41,310 bases of DNA from an uncultured Bacteroidales bacterium (GTDB lineage Bacteria > Bacteroidota > Bacteroidia > Bacteroidales > ML635J-15), in the NCBI GenBank assembly GCA_937899245.1, contig CALDKB010000012.1, positions 1 through 41,310 on the forward strand, in the 5' to 3' direction. Within the stretch, counting starts at the first letter, position 1. Each line of letters begins with the position of its first letter. Shown here in pieces: positions 8,312 to 16,173 of the stretch. The position numbers and the translations under genes were made by a program. The notes under the pieces are model-generated. The model did not search any database. It saw only the letters and a list, made by a program, of their open reading frames with translations, and was not told the DNA's origin.

Positions 8312-8346
8312 TTTTAGCCACAAATTTACACTAATATTCACGAATA
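8312..8346 (-). repeat. Left inverted repeat of the GxxExxY element
   Basis: Begins TTTTAGCCACAAATTTACAC on the plus strand. The reverse complement of 8863-8894 begins TTTTAGCCACGAATTGCACA. The two copies are inverted about the GxxExxY gene; the outer ten bases are identical and the inner parts share CACAAATTTACAC-like text. Read outward (leftward), it contains TAAATTTG, a possible -7 box. Confidence 0.6.
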
Positions 8347-8377
8347 TTTTAGATCCTACAGAACTAAAAATATTTTT

Positions 8378-8755
8378 TTACATAACTAGTCGTTTAAATT
8401 CAACACCTTCTTTTCCAAAATTTATTAGCAATCCAACCTTAGTACTTGTTGCTTTCATATAATTTAGCAATTGGGCGAAATGTTCATTTGCAAATGTAGA
8501 AACAGACTTTAATTCTACAATTATTTTATTATAACAATAAAAATCAACAACGTACATCTTTTCCAAAGTCTTTCACTTATACGAAATCTGTAATCGTTTT
8601 TCTCTTTCGAAATGAATGCCCCATTTTGTCAATTCTATAGCGAAAGCCTCTTGATACACAGCCTCAAGAAATCCATATCCAAGTTCATTATAAACCTCCA
8701 TTGCCGTTCCGACAATTGCATAACATTCGTTCTTGTATAAAACATTCTCTGCCAT
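8378..8755 (-). pseudogene. GxxExxY (PDDEXK_3) nuclease-like gene broken by one TGA
   Basis: The first part (61 codons from the ATG at 8755) reads MAENVLYKNECYAIVGTAME, with GTAMEVYNELGYGFLEAVY giving the GxxxEVxxxLGxGFLExVY signature. After QISYK comes TGA (8573-8575), where relatives usually have Gly; GGA to TGA is a single change. The same frame then continues with KTLEKMYVVDFYCYNKIIVE into LKS, followed by LLNYMKATSTKVGLLINFG and ends FKRLVM, the normal C-terminus. The predicted active site (Asp in VVDF, then ELK) lies after the stop, so the truncated product should be inactive. TGA ends several other genes here, so recoding is unlikely. A downstream TTG could start the second half but this is weak. 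Function of intact relatives is unknown; PD-(D/E)XK-type nuclease by family. Confidence 0.85.
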
Positions 8756-8777
8756 TTTCTAAAAGTCACTATTTATA

Positions 8778-8799
8778 CTTTTATGCATCCGCATAAAAG
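8778..8799. repeat. 9-bp hairpin upstream of the GxxExxY gene
   Basis: CTTTTATGC/GCATAAAAG around the loop ATCC, 23 bases upstream of the start codon and inside the putative element. Could be a regulatory hairpin or part of the element's structure. Confidence 0.5.
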
Positions 8800-8862
8800 C
8801 AATTTGTGTCAATAATACTACGCACTTAACACATATTAGCAAAATTTGAGCAACGCGAAAAC

Positions 8863-8894
8863 ATTTGTGTAAATTTGTGCAATTCGTGGCTAAA
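8863..8894 (+). repeat. Right inverted repeat of the GxxExxY element
   Basis: Reads outward (rightward) with TAAATTTG at 8870-8877 and ends GTGGCTAAAA, the mirror of the left copy at 8312-8346. The text consists of alternating CACAAATT/CACGAATT-like words. Confidence 0.6.
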
Positions 8895-8938
8895 AGGTTA
8901 CTTTAACATTGTACCGGCAGCTTAGCAGCTGGCCCGCA

Positions 8939-9994
8939 TTAAATTATTAACATTGCATCGCCATAAGTTGCAAACTGATATTTCTCCTTAACAGCAACTT
9001 CGTAAGCATTCATGAGGTTTTCGTATCCGGCAAATGTTGCAACCGACATCATCAACGTTGACTTTGGCAAATGGAAGTTTGAAATCATGCAGTTTGGAAC
9101 CATTACTTCGTAAGGCGGGAAAATGAACTTGTTTGTCCAGCCGTCGAAAGGCTTCAACATGCCAGTTGTTGTAATTGAAGACTCCAAAGCACGCAGAACT
9201 GTTGTTCCTACAGCGCACACACGACGAGCTTCCGCCTTCTTACGATTAACGGTATCGGCTAGTTCCTGAGAGATAAACATCTGCTCCGAATCCATCTTAT
9301 GCTTTGTAAGATCTTCCACTTCAACGTTTCTAAAGTTTCCAAGACCGACATGCAATGTAAGGTATCCGAATTCAACGCCGATAAGTTCCAGACGCTTGAA
9401 AAGTTCACGACTAAAATGCAAACCTGCTGTTGGTGCTGCTACTGCGCCTTCATGTTTGGCATATATTGTCTGGTAGCGCTCTTCGTCCTCCGGTTCGGCC
9501 GGACGCTTGATGATATGCATTGGAAGCGGTGTTTCGCCTAGAGAATACAAGGTCTTCTTGAAATCATCGTACTCGCCATCAATCAAGAAACGCAATGTAC
9601 GTCCTCGAGAAGTTGTATTATCAATAACTTCTGCTACAAGCTCGTTTCCATCTTCACCAAAATAAAGCTTATTACCAATTCTTATCTTACGAGCTGGGTC
9701 AACAAGAATATCCCATAAACGCAAATCATGATTTAATTCACGAAGCAAAAAGACTTCAATTCTTGCACCAGTCTTTTCCTTGTTGCCATAAAGACGTGCA
9801 GGGAACACCTTTGTATCGTTGAAAATCATAAAATCCTTGTCGCTGAAATAGTCTTTCAAATCCTTGAAAAGTTTATGCTCTATTTCTCCTGTTTTTCTGT
9901 TTAGGACCATCAATCTGCATTCATCCCTAAAATTTGACGGATACTGTGCTATGAGTTCTTCCGGCAAGTTGAATTTGAATTGTGATAACTTCAT
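8939..9994 (-). CDS. queA: S-adenosylmethionine:tRNA ribosyltransferase-isomerase
   Basis: Transfers and isomerises the ribosyl part of SAM onto preQ1 in tRNA to form epoxyqueuosine, the penultimate step of queuosine synthesis. The 351-residue length is normal. Family segments: FNLPEELIAQYPSNFRDECR at the N-terminus (residues 8-27), DFMIFNDTKVFPARLYG, GAVAAPTAGLHFS, VGFG-like YLTLHVGLGNF, HKMDSE, AVGTTVLRALES, FIFPPYEV, NFHLPKSTLMMSVATFAG, and the C-terminal YQFATYGDAMLI. It has its own promoter-like site and lies downstream of truB on the same strand, separated by 219 bases. Confidence 0.97.
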   Translation of the reverse strand: MKLSQFKFNLPEELIAQYPSNFRDECRLMVLNRKTGEIEHKLFKDLKDYFSDKDFMIFNDTKVFPARLYGNKEKTGARIEVFLLRELNHDLRLWDILVDPARKIRIGNKLYFGEDGNELVAEVIDNTTSRGRTLRFLIDGEYDDFKKTLYSLGETPLPMHIIKRPAEPEDEERYQTIYAKHEGAVAAPTAGLHFSRELFKRLELIGVEFGYLTLHVGLGNFRNVEVEDLTKHKMDSEQMFISQELADTVNRKKAEARRVCAVGTTVLRALESSITTTGMLKPFDGWTNKFIFPPYEVMVPNCMISNFHLPKSTLMMSVATFAGYENLMNAYEVAVKEKYQFATYGDAMLII

Positions 9995-10070
9995 TTCGTA
10001 TAATTATTCTTTAAACAATTTTTATAACTATATAAAATACCGCAATTTACGCAGTATAATTTTAAGGTTG

Positions 10071-10104
10071 CAAATGTACAATTTTTATCCCAAATATACA
10101 CAAA
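10071..10104 (-). promoter_or_regulatory. Promoter-like site ahead of queA
   Basis: On the minus strand TTTG (10101-10104), 22 bases, then TACATTTG (10071-10078) fits the Bacteroidetes TTTG/TAnnTTTG pattern. The box is 76 bases before the queA ATG. The rest of the 219-base gap is AT-rich and holds no gene. Confidence 0.5.
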
Positions 10105-10213
10105 GAATATTTTCTTTTTATTATAAGGTATAACGAAGCCCGGCCACAACAGGCACAAACGACAAGGATATCCAGCGTAACATACTGAACATCACCACAA
10201 TACAAGCAAATAA

Positions 10214-10942
10214 CTATTTATTGTTTTCTGGGGTAAGCCCCTCGAGATATTCGACAAACTCATCGATACCGACAGCGTTGGCAATTACAGCATCGCCGCT
10301 TTGAGTTCTTCTCAACGACTTTAGGTATGCGCCATTATTTAGTTTTTTACCAAACTCATCGGCTATCGAGCGAATATAAGTTCCCTTGCTGCATGTTATC
10401 GTTACATCAACCAACGGCAACTCAATCTTATTTACCGCAATCTCATACACTGTTATAGTCTTGTGCTTCATCTCTACGGTTCGGCCCTTGCGAGCAAATT
10501 CGTACGCGCGCCTACCATTTATCTGTATTGCAGAATATACAGGCGGTGTCTGCTCACGCGTACCACAGAGTTCAGACAATGCACCACGCACACGTTCCTC
10601 TGTAATTTCCGAAATATCATAAGTCTGATTTATCTCGGTCTCCATGTCAAACGAAGGTGTTGTTGCGCCTAGACAAAACTGCGCCTCATAGACTTTTATT
10701 CCGCCCTGAAGCTCCTCTATCATCTTCGTCTTCTTGCCTGTACAAAGGATTAGCAAGCCAGTGGCCAAAGGATCCAAAGTTCCTGCATGACCGACTTTAA
10801 ACTTGCGCACACCTGTATATTGTGAAATTTTCTTTCGAATCTTGTTTACGACATCAAACGAAGTCCATTTGTACGGCTTGTCGAAAACTATAATTTCACC
10901 TCCCTCAAAGTCGGGCAACCTGTCGAACGAAAAAAACTCCAT
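10214..10942 (-). CDS. truB: tRNA pseudouridine(55) synthase
   Basis: Makes pseudouridine 55 in the T-loop of tRNA. 242 residues, a compact form with the core domain and only a short C-terminal part. Motifs: FDKPYKWTSFDVVNKI (20-35), the catalytic block KVGHAGTLDPLATGLL with Asp57, YEAQFCLGATTPSFDME, QTPPVYSAIQINGRRAYEFA and the conserved CSKGTYIRSIADEFG. Its ATG directly abuts the uppP stop codon (TAA then ATG), so the two are translationally coupled in one transcript. Confidence 0.96.
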   Translation of the reverse strand: MEFFSFDRLPDFEGGEIIVFDKPYKWTSFDVVNKIRKKISQYTGVRKFKVGHAGTLDPLATGLLILCTGKKTKMIEELQGGIKVYEAQFCLGATTPSFDMETEINQTYDISEITEERVRGALSELCGTREQTPPVYSAIQINGRRAYEFARKGRTVEMKHKTITVYEIAVNKIELPLVDVTITCSKGTYIRSIADEFGKKLNNGAYLKSLRRTQSGDAVIANAVGIDEFVEYLEGLTPENNK

Positions 10943-11743
10943 TTATGCCAAGAAAATTATTGAAACGAGGCCGGCAACCGCACAATATACTGCGAACCAG
11001 ATAAGTTTTCCCTTTTTCACAATGTTAATCATCCACTTGCATGCCAGACAACCAACAACAAAAGCGGCAACAAATCCTATTACAAGCGACAATGCCGAAA
11101 CTCCGCCCATCGCCTCACTGACACCTACCTCAAACATATCCTTCACATTGAGCAATGCTTCGCCAAGAATCGGAGGTATTACCATCAAGAATGAAAACTG
11201 CGCCAGCGATTCCTTCTTGTTTCCAAGCAAAAGTCCAGTTGCAATCGTACTTCCCGAACGCGAAAGGCCTGGCAAAACAGCAACCGCCTGAGCTATACCG
11301 ATGACAAAAGCATCAATCATGGATATTTTTTCCTTTTGGCGTGGCTTTGCAAAATACGCAAACGCAAGAAGCGCTGCCGTCACCAACAGGCAAATTCCAA
11401 CAACGAGAAGTCCCAAACCAAAAATTTCCTCAACTGTATCTTTGAACAGAAAACCAACGATTGCAACCGGAATCATCGAAATCAATATGTTGACAACATA
11501 TTTCATCTCGTCGTTCCACTTGAATTTGAAAAAGCCCTTGAACAGCCAAACAATCTCCTTCCAGAGTATTACTAGCGTACTTAAAACTGTAGCCACGTGA
11601 ACAGCTACCGTAAACGCAAGGTTCTCTTCTCCGCTCAGGCCGAAAAGCTTTGCACCAATAGCCAGATGTCCACTGCTACTAACAGGCAAATATTCCGTAA
11701 GACCTTGTACCAAGCCAAGGATTAACGCATCAAACCATTCCAT
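10943..11743 (-). CDS. uppP: Undecaprenyl-diphosphatase (BacA/UppP)
   Basis: Integral membrane phosphatase that recycles undecaprenyl diphosphate to the monophosphate carrier for cell-wall synthesis and confers bacitracin tolerance when overproduced. 266 residues with about eight hydrophobic helices. The two BacA signatures are visible: GLVQGLTEYLPVSSSGHLAI (10-29; Glu17 and the SSSGH motif) and LPGLSRSGSTIATGLLLG in the second half. The gene lies between the DUF3098 gene (3 bases upstream) and truB, an order often seen in Bacteroidota, where ftsX is commonly the next gene upstream; ftsX is absent here. Confidence 0.97.
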   Translation of the reverse strand: MEWFDALILGLVQGLTEYLPVSSSGHLAIGAKLFGLSGEENLAFTVAVHVATVLSTLVILWKEIVWLFKGFFKFKWNDEMKYVVNILISMIPVAIVGFLFKDTVEEIFGLGLLVVGICLLVTAALLAFAYFAKPRQKEKISMIDAFVIGIAQAVAVLPGLSRSGSTIATGLLLGNKKESLAQFSFLMVIPPILGEALLNVKDMFEVGVSEAMGGVSALSLVIGFVAAFVVGCLACKWMINIVKKGKLIWFAVYCAVAGLVSIIFLA

Positions 11744-11746
11744 CTG

Positions 11747-12025
11747 CTAGTTCTTTTTTGAACGTGGACGCCACATTATTGCAAAAATCTCAACCGCAAA
11801 TCCTATCATCAGCACAATAGGAGCCAATGTTATGCGGCGAAAATTGAAAATTTCCTCATTAAACACATTCGGATTTTCTGACGCACCACCCGACAAAAGG
11901 AAATATCCGATAACCAAAATTAAAAATCCGATTGCCAATGCAATATAATTTTTCTTACCAAGGACAAACTTTAATTTTTCTTCAGTCTGCGCAGACTGGT
12001 CCTTTTGTATTTCTATTTTTGCCAT
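11747..12025 (-). CDS. DUF3098 membrane protein
   Basis: A small Bacteroidota-specific membrane protein of unknown function. From the ATG at 12025 it has 92 residues; an earlier ATG at 12040 would add five. It has two hydrophobic helices (about 28-48 and 70-88) and the family pattern FVLGKKNYIALAIGF, GYFLLSGGASENP, NEEIFNFRRITLAPIVLMIGF, then AIMWRPR at the end. In many relatives this gene sits between ftsX and uppP. Here it is the first gene of the uppP-truB unit and has a good promoter of its own. Confident in family, not in role. Confidence 0.85.
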   Translation of the reverse strand: MAKIEIQKDQSAQTEEKLKFVLGKKNYIALAIGFLILVIGYFLLSGGASENPNVFNEEIFNFRRITLAPIVLMIGFAVEIFAIMWRPRSKKN

Positions 12026-12089
12026 ACGCTTAATATTCAAACAATTGCAATAAATATAGATTATAAAATCCTAAAATTTTAAAAGACTG

Positions 12090-12121
12090 CAAATATAAAA
12101 ACAATTAAGGACAACTGCAAA
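12090..12121 (-). promoter_or_regulatory. Consensus promoter for DUF3098-uppP-truB
   Basis: Minus strand: TTTG (12118-12121), 20 bases, TATATTTG (12090-12097). Both elements and the spacing match the Bacteroidetes primary promoter. It lies about 65 bases ahead of the first gene, showing that the operon begins here. Confidence 0.65.
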
Positions 12122-12266
12122 TCAACTTAACCAAATGGCATGGCGCAGAAAAAAAACTAACATCTATGTCATTCGAACCTGCCTCGTTTACAAGTATCAA
12201 GGTCACGATAATGGCTCGAAACAGGCCCCATTAGCAATCGTTCAGGTGCGCATTATATTTTTTCAT

Positions 12267-12296
12267 TTTGACGTATCAATCTTTTTACTATCTTTG
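12267..12296 (+). promoter_or_regulatory. Consensus promoter for the phospho-sugar mutase gene
   Basis: TTTG (12267-12270), 18 bases, TATCTTTG (12289-12296), ending 22 bases before the ATG. Good match to the Bacteroidetes promoter. Confidence 0.65.
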
Positions 12297-12318
12297 ACAA
12301 AATAAATTTTTCACTACT

Positions 12319-14028
12319 ATGGACATAGTATTACAAAAAGCACAATACTGGACAACAGAAATATTTGACGAGCAAACTCGCATGGCTGTAGCCAAAATGA
12401 TACGCGATGACCACGAGCAACTTAACGAATGTTTCTACAGGAATCTGGAATTCGGCACTGGTGGACTCCGCGGAATTATGGGAGCTGGCACAAACAGAAT
12501 GAACCGCTATACCGTAGGCATGGCCACCCAGGGGCTTGCAAACTACCTGACAAAAACTTGCCAGGGAAAAATTAGCTGCGCCATCGCCCACGATAGCCGA
12601 AACAACAGCCGTGAATTCGCTAAAATTACAGCATCGGTACTTTCCGCCAACGGAATTCACGTTTACATTTTCGACAGCCTTCGCCCGACGCCAGAACTTT
12701 CGTTCACAATACGCCACCTGCACTGCAACTCGGGAATTGTCATAACGGCATCGCACAACCCGAAAGAATACAACGGCTACAAGGTTTACTGGGCCGATGG
12801 CGGTCAGGTTATCCCGCCTCACGACAAGGGAATTATCGAAGAAGTTAGAAAAGTCACAGTTGAAGACATTAAATTTGATGATTCACTGAAAAATGTTGAA
12901 GAAATTGGCGCAAATGTCGACAAGGTTTATATAGAAACTCTTGCTTCTCTTTGCCACAACACCAAGCACAATTCAACAACTCCGCTAAAAATCGTTTATA
13001 CTCCAATACACGGCTCAAGCATAAGCGTGCTTCCGCAAGCACTCGAACATATCGGCTTTAAAGATGTCAACATTGTTGAGGAGCAAGCCACTCCCGACGG
13101 CAACTTTCCTACCGTAAAATCACCGAATCCTGAAGAACGCGAAGCACTTACACTGGCAATACGCAAGGCAGAAAAAATCAATGCCGACATTGTCATCGGT
13201 ACCGATCCAGACAGCGACCGACTTGGTGTTGTTGTTAAGCACAACGGAAAATACATAATCCTAAACGGAAACCAAACCGCATCTATTCTTGTTTACTATT
13301 TGCTCGATAGCTTCAAGCGCGAAGGCAAATTGAAAGGCAAGGAATTTATCGTAAAGACAATCGTAACAACCGAACTGATTGCTCAAATTGCAAAGGGATA
13401 CGATGTTAAGTATTTCGATGTCCTGACTGGCTTCAAGTATATTGCCGAAGAAATTGAGAAGAACTACGGGAAAATGCAATTCATTGGTGGCGGCGAAGAA
13501 AGCTACGGATTCTTGGCTGGCGACTGTGTACGCGACAAGGACGCCGTTATAGCATCTATGCTTGTTTGCGAAGCTGCCGCTAAAATGAAGGCCGAAGGCA
13601 AGACTCTTATGGACTTGCTCCTCGACATATACATGAAATATGGATTCTATCTCGAAGGATTGAAGTCGCTGACAAAACCGGGACAAAGCGGAATGCAGGA
13701 AATAGAAGCAATGATGGAAAAGTTCAGAAGCACACCACCAGACTCTATATGTGGAGTTCAAGTAGTTATGATTCATGATTTTCTTGTACGAAAATCATAC
13801 GACAAGATTAGCGAACTTAGCTACGACATCACATTGCCTAAATCAAATGTACTTCAATACGACCTTGCCGACGGAAGCAAAATTACCGTACGCCCATCCG
13901 GCACAGAACCGAAAATAAAATTCTACATCGGTGTTAGATGTGAATTGAATTCTATCGACGAATACGAACGTAAATTGTCGGAATTGAGTGCTAGAATTGA
14001 AAAAATAACCGATACAATAACAAAATAA
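12319..14028 (+). CDS. Phospho-sugar mutase (phosphoglucomutase/phosphomannomutase)
   Basis: A 569-residue alpha-D-phosphohexomutase, the long form that moves phosphate between C1 and C6 of glucose or mannose. Domain landmarks: FGTGGLRGIMGAG (45-57) near the N-terminus, phosphoserine loop TASHNPKEYNGYK (143-155, active Ser145), metal-binding GTDPDSDRLG (294-303), sugar-binding GGGEESYGF (390-398) and phosphate-binding RPSGTEPKIKFY in the C-terminal domain. All active-site parts are intact. It works on the same metabolite pool as pgi and the YihX-like phosphatase elsewhere in the window. The lemA pair follows after only 11 bases. Confidence 0.94.
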   Translation: MDIVLQKAQYWTTEIFDEQTRMAVAKMIRDDHEQLNECFYRNLEFGTGGLRGIMGAGTNRMNRYTVGMATQGLANYLTKTCQGKISCAIAHDSRNNSREFAKITASVLSANGIHVYIFDSLRPTPELSFTIRHLHCNSGIVITASHNPKEYNGYKVYWADGGQVIPPHDKGIIEEVRKVTVEDIKFDDSLKNVEEIGANVDKVYIETLASLCHNTKHNSTTPLKIVYTPIHGSSISVLPQALEHIGFKDVNIVEEQATPDGNFPTVKSPNPEEREALTLAIRKAEKINADIVIGTDPDSDRLGVVVKHNGKYIILNGNQTASILVYYLLDSFKREGKLKGKEFIVKTIVTTELIAQIAKGYDVKYFDVLTGFKYIAEEIEKNYGKMQFIGGGEESYGFLAGDCVRDKDAVIASMLVCEAAAKMKAEGKTLMDLLLDIYMKYGFYLEGLKSLTKPGQSGMQEIEAMMEKFRSTPPDSICGVQVVMIHDFLVRKSYDKISELSYDITLPKSNVLQYDLADGSKITVRPSGTEPKIKFYIGVRCELNSIDEYERKLSELSARIEKITDTITK

Positions 14029-14039
14029 ATGAAATTGAA

Positions 14040-14675
14040 ATGAACGCAATTACAACATCAAAAGCTAAAAATAAGGGAATAGGCTGCCTCGCAGCAACAT
14101 TAATTGGAGTTCCATTGTTCGCGTTGATACTGGCATTCGGCATATACACGTGGATATCGTACAACCATATCGTCGAAGCCGACCAGGCTGTCAAGAAGCC
14201 ATGGAGCGACGTTCAGGCCGCATATCAAAAACGTGCAGACCTTATTCCAAACCTTGTGGCAACAGTAAAGGGTTATGCCGAACACGAATCGGAAACTCTT
14301 ACGGCGGTAATAGAAGCCCGCAGCAAGGCAACCGCAATAAATATCAATGCCGACGACCTTAACAATGAGTCATTTGCTCAGTTCCAGAACGCACAAGACA
14401 ATGTTTCTAGCGCATTGAACAGATTGATGGCTGTCCGCGAAGCATATCCGGAGCTCAAGGCCGACGCACATTTCACTCAGCTGATGAACGACTTGAAGGA
14501 AATCGAAAACGAAATTGCAGCGAAAAGAGAAACATTCAATTCTGCTGTCAAGGATTATAACATACTTGTTATCAAATTCCCTAAAAACCTTGTAGCAAAA
14601 ATGTTCGGCTTCAAGGAAAGAACTTATTTCGAAGCATCGCAATCGGCTCAGAACGCACAAACTATAGAATTTTAA
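14040..14675 (+). CDS. LemA family protein, copy 1
   Basis: A 211-residue LemA protein: short cytoplasmic start, one membrane helix at about 22-40 (IGVPLFALILAFGIYTWI), then the conserved helical domain beginning YNHIVEADQAVKKPWSDVQA and containing YQKRADLIPNLVATVKGYA and FPKNLVAKMFGF. LemA proteins are membrane-anchored helical bundles of unclear role, often next to TPM-domain proteins; none is visible here. It starts 11 bases after the mutase gene and is likely cotranscribed. It is a tandem duplicate of the next gene, with long stretches of near-identical DNA, and has an N-terminal extension of about 13 residues compared with it. Confidence 0.93.
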   Translation: MNAITTSKAKNKGIGCLAATLIGVPLFALILAFGIYTWISYNHIVEADQAVKKPWSDVQAAYQKRADLIPNLVATVKGYAEHESETLTAVIEARSKATAININADDLNNESFAQFQNAQDNVSSALNRLMAVREAYPELKADAHFTQLMNDLKEIENEIAAKRETFNSAVKDYNILVIKFPKNLVAKMFGFKERTYFEASQSAQNAQTIEF

Positions 14676-14697
14676 TAAAAAAAATAGGAGATAAATT

Positions 14698-15297
14698 ATG
14701 GGTAAGAAATTGGGATGTGGCTGTGTAATTATACTCATCATTGGAGTAGTTTTAATTTTTGGCATTTATGCATGGTCATCGTACAACACAATCGTCGAAG
14801 CCGACCAGGCAGTCAAGAAACCATGGGCCGACGTACAGGCAGCATATCAGAAACGTGCCGACCTCATCCCGAACTTGGTGGCAACTGTCAAAGGTTATGC
14901 CGAACACGAATCGGAAACTCTTACAGCGGTAATAGAAGCCCGCAGCAAGGCAACCTCAATCAACATCAACGCCGAAGACCTGAATTCGGAGAATTTTGCA
15001 GAATTTCAGGAAGCACAGGACAATGTTTCTAGCGCATTGAACAGATTGATGGCTGTCCGCGAAGCATATCCGGAACTCAAGGCCGATGCACATTTCTCTC
15101 AGCTGATGAACGACCTTAAGGAAGTTGAAAACGAGATTTCGGAAAAACGTATCGCTTTCAACAGTGCTGTCGAAAGTTTCAATGTTCTTGTTACTAAATT
15201 TCCAAAAAATCTGGTAGCCAAGATGTTCGGCTTTAATGAAAAACCATATTTCGAAGCTTCGCAAGCAGCACAGGAAGCGCCAAAAGTTCAATTTTAA
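14698..15297 (+). CDS. LemA family protein, copy 2
   Basis: 199 residues, closely similar to copy 1 throughout; DNA from about 14834 to 14964 is nearly identical to 14207-14337. The membrane anchor (GCVIILIIGVVLIFGIYAW, 8-26) is the least conserved part and retains a CGC start typical of LemA proteins (KKLGCGCV). The divergence is concentrated at the anchor and the last 40 residues, so the conserved helical domain is under stronger constraint. It follows copy 1 by 22 bases, preceded by AGGAGA, one of the few Shine-Dalgarno-like sites in the window. Confidence 0.93.
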   Translation: MGKKLGCGCVIILIIGVVLIFGIYAWSSYNTIVEADQAVKKPWADVQAAYQKRADLIPNLVATVKGYAEHESETLTAVIEARSKATSININAEDLNSENFAEFQEAQDNVSSALNRLMAVREAYPELKADAHFSQLMNDLKEVENEISEKRIAFNSAVESFNVLVTKFPKNLVAKMFGFNEKPYFEASQAAQEAPKVQF

Positions 15298-15324
15298 AAA
15301 CGACCTTGAAATCAAATTCATATT

Positions 15325-16173
15325 ATGAAACATATTATTTTCACAATAGTAATTTTCGCCTTGTTCATAGTATCATGCAACAGTGAAAATCAGGCAAAGA
15401 CAGATGAAAACACGGCAAACGACTCAATTGCAAGCACCGAAGAAAACATCGACACCGAGACAGCACCGCTTGTTTCAAAAATTGAACTTCTCGACAACGA
15501 AGGAGAGGGAAACAGCGTAACACTTAAATACGACAATGAAAATCGTCTGGTAGAAATGATTCCGGATAAAGCAGATGTCTCGACTAAAATTTCTTACGAC
15601 AAGGACAAAATTACTGTCATTGCCGATTACATAACCGAAACATACGAATTTGCCGGTAACACTATAACCGACACTTATGAAATTGATGGAGAGATTATCA
15701 CAAAAACGGTTTTCAAGCTCAACAATGGACAAGTACAGGAAAGTACCATGGAACTCACCGATGCTGGCAGCGAACATATTACATACAAATGGGACTCAAA
15801 CTGCCTGAAGGAAAAAATTGCAACCGGAGACGACAATGGCGACAAGAACGAATCTACAACCAAGTACACCTACAGCAATGTAAGAAACCTATTCGGCATA
15901 GACGTACTTGCAATCATTAAAATCTTCGCTCTTAACCTTCCGGAAATAGGTTCTATAGCAGATGGTTTTCAATCCGAATTCCTGCCCGATGAAATTACTT
16001 GGGATGGTCTGGAAAACGGATATATTCCAACAAAATATATTTACAAGTACGAATATGTTTTTGATAAGGAATCAATTACCGAAATCCATATTTCCTGTAC
16101 CAGCATAACCTCCGAGGATGACGGGGAAGAATACACCCAGAATAGCAAGCAGACGATAAAGCTTTCGTACTAG
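15325..16173 (+). CDS. Uncharacterised lipoprotein
   Basis: 282 residues with a lipoprotein signal: MKHIIFTIVIFALFIVSC, lipidated Cys18. After a linker rich in Asn, Asp and Glu (about 19-50), the body is beta-rich with repeated short strands of the form TxxxKYDxENRLVEM and KISYDKDKITV, reminiscent of the repeat style of DUF4595-like or RHS/YD-like lipoproteins of Bacteroidota (family match not certain). It is 27 bases after lemA copy 2. Its TAG stop overlaps the TAG of the convergent gene, the two sharing the palindrome CTAG. Probably anchored in the envelope; function unknown. Confidence 0.8.
   Translation: MKHIIFTIVIFALFIVSCNSENQAKTDENTANDSIASTEENIDTETAPLVSKIELLDNEGEGNSVTLKYDNENRLVEMIPDKADVSTKISYDKDKITVIADYITETYEFAGNTITDTYEIDGEIITKTVFKLNNGQVQESTMELTDAGSEHITYKWDSNCLKEKIATGDDNGDKNESTTKYTYSNVRNLFGIDVLAIIKIFALNLPEIGSIADGFQSEFLPDEITWDGLENGYIPTKYIYKYEYVFDKESITEIHISCTSITSEDDGEEYTQNSKQTIKLSY

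Larger units (their letters stand above)
8312..8894 (-). mobile_element. Putative minimal element: solo nuclease gene between inverted repeats
   Basis: A 583-base block made of a left inverted repeat, one GxxExxY nuclease gene, a leader with a strong hairpin and a right inverted repeat. It fills the gap between the OsmC operon and queA. Mobility is inferred only from this layout; no target-site duplication was identified. Confidence 0.35.

Noticed and set aside
8378..8755. TGA in the GxxExxY gene read as Gly (recoded genetic code)
   Set aside because: TGA is the natural end of several other genes in the window whose paralogs end at the same place with another stop codon, so the standard code applies.
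8897..8937. Terminator after queA
   Set aside because: A GC-rich imperfect hairpin (AGCT arms) is present but has bulges and no T-tract, so it was not listed as a feature.
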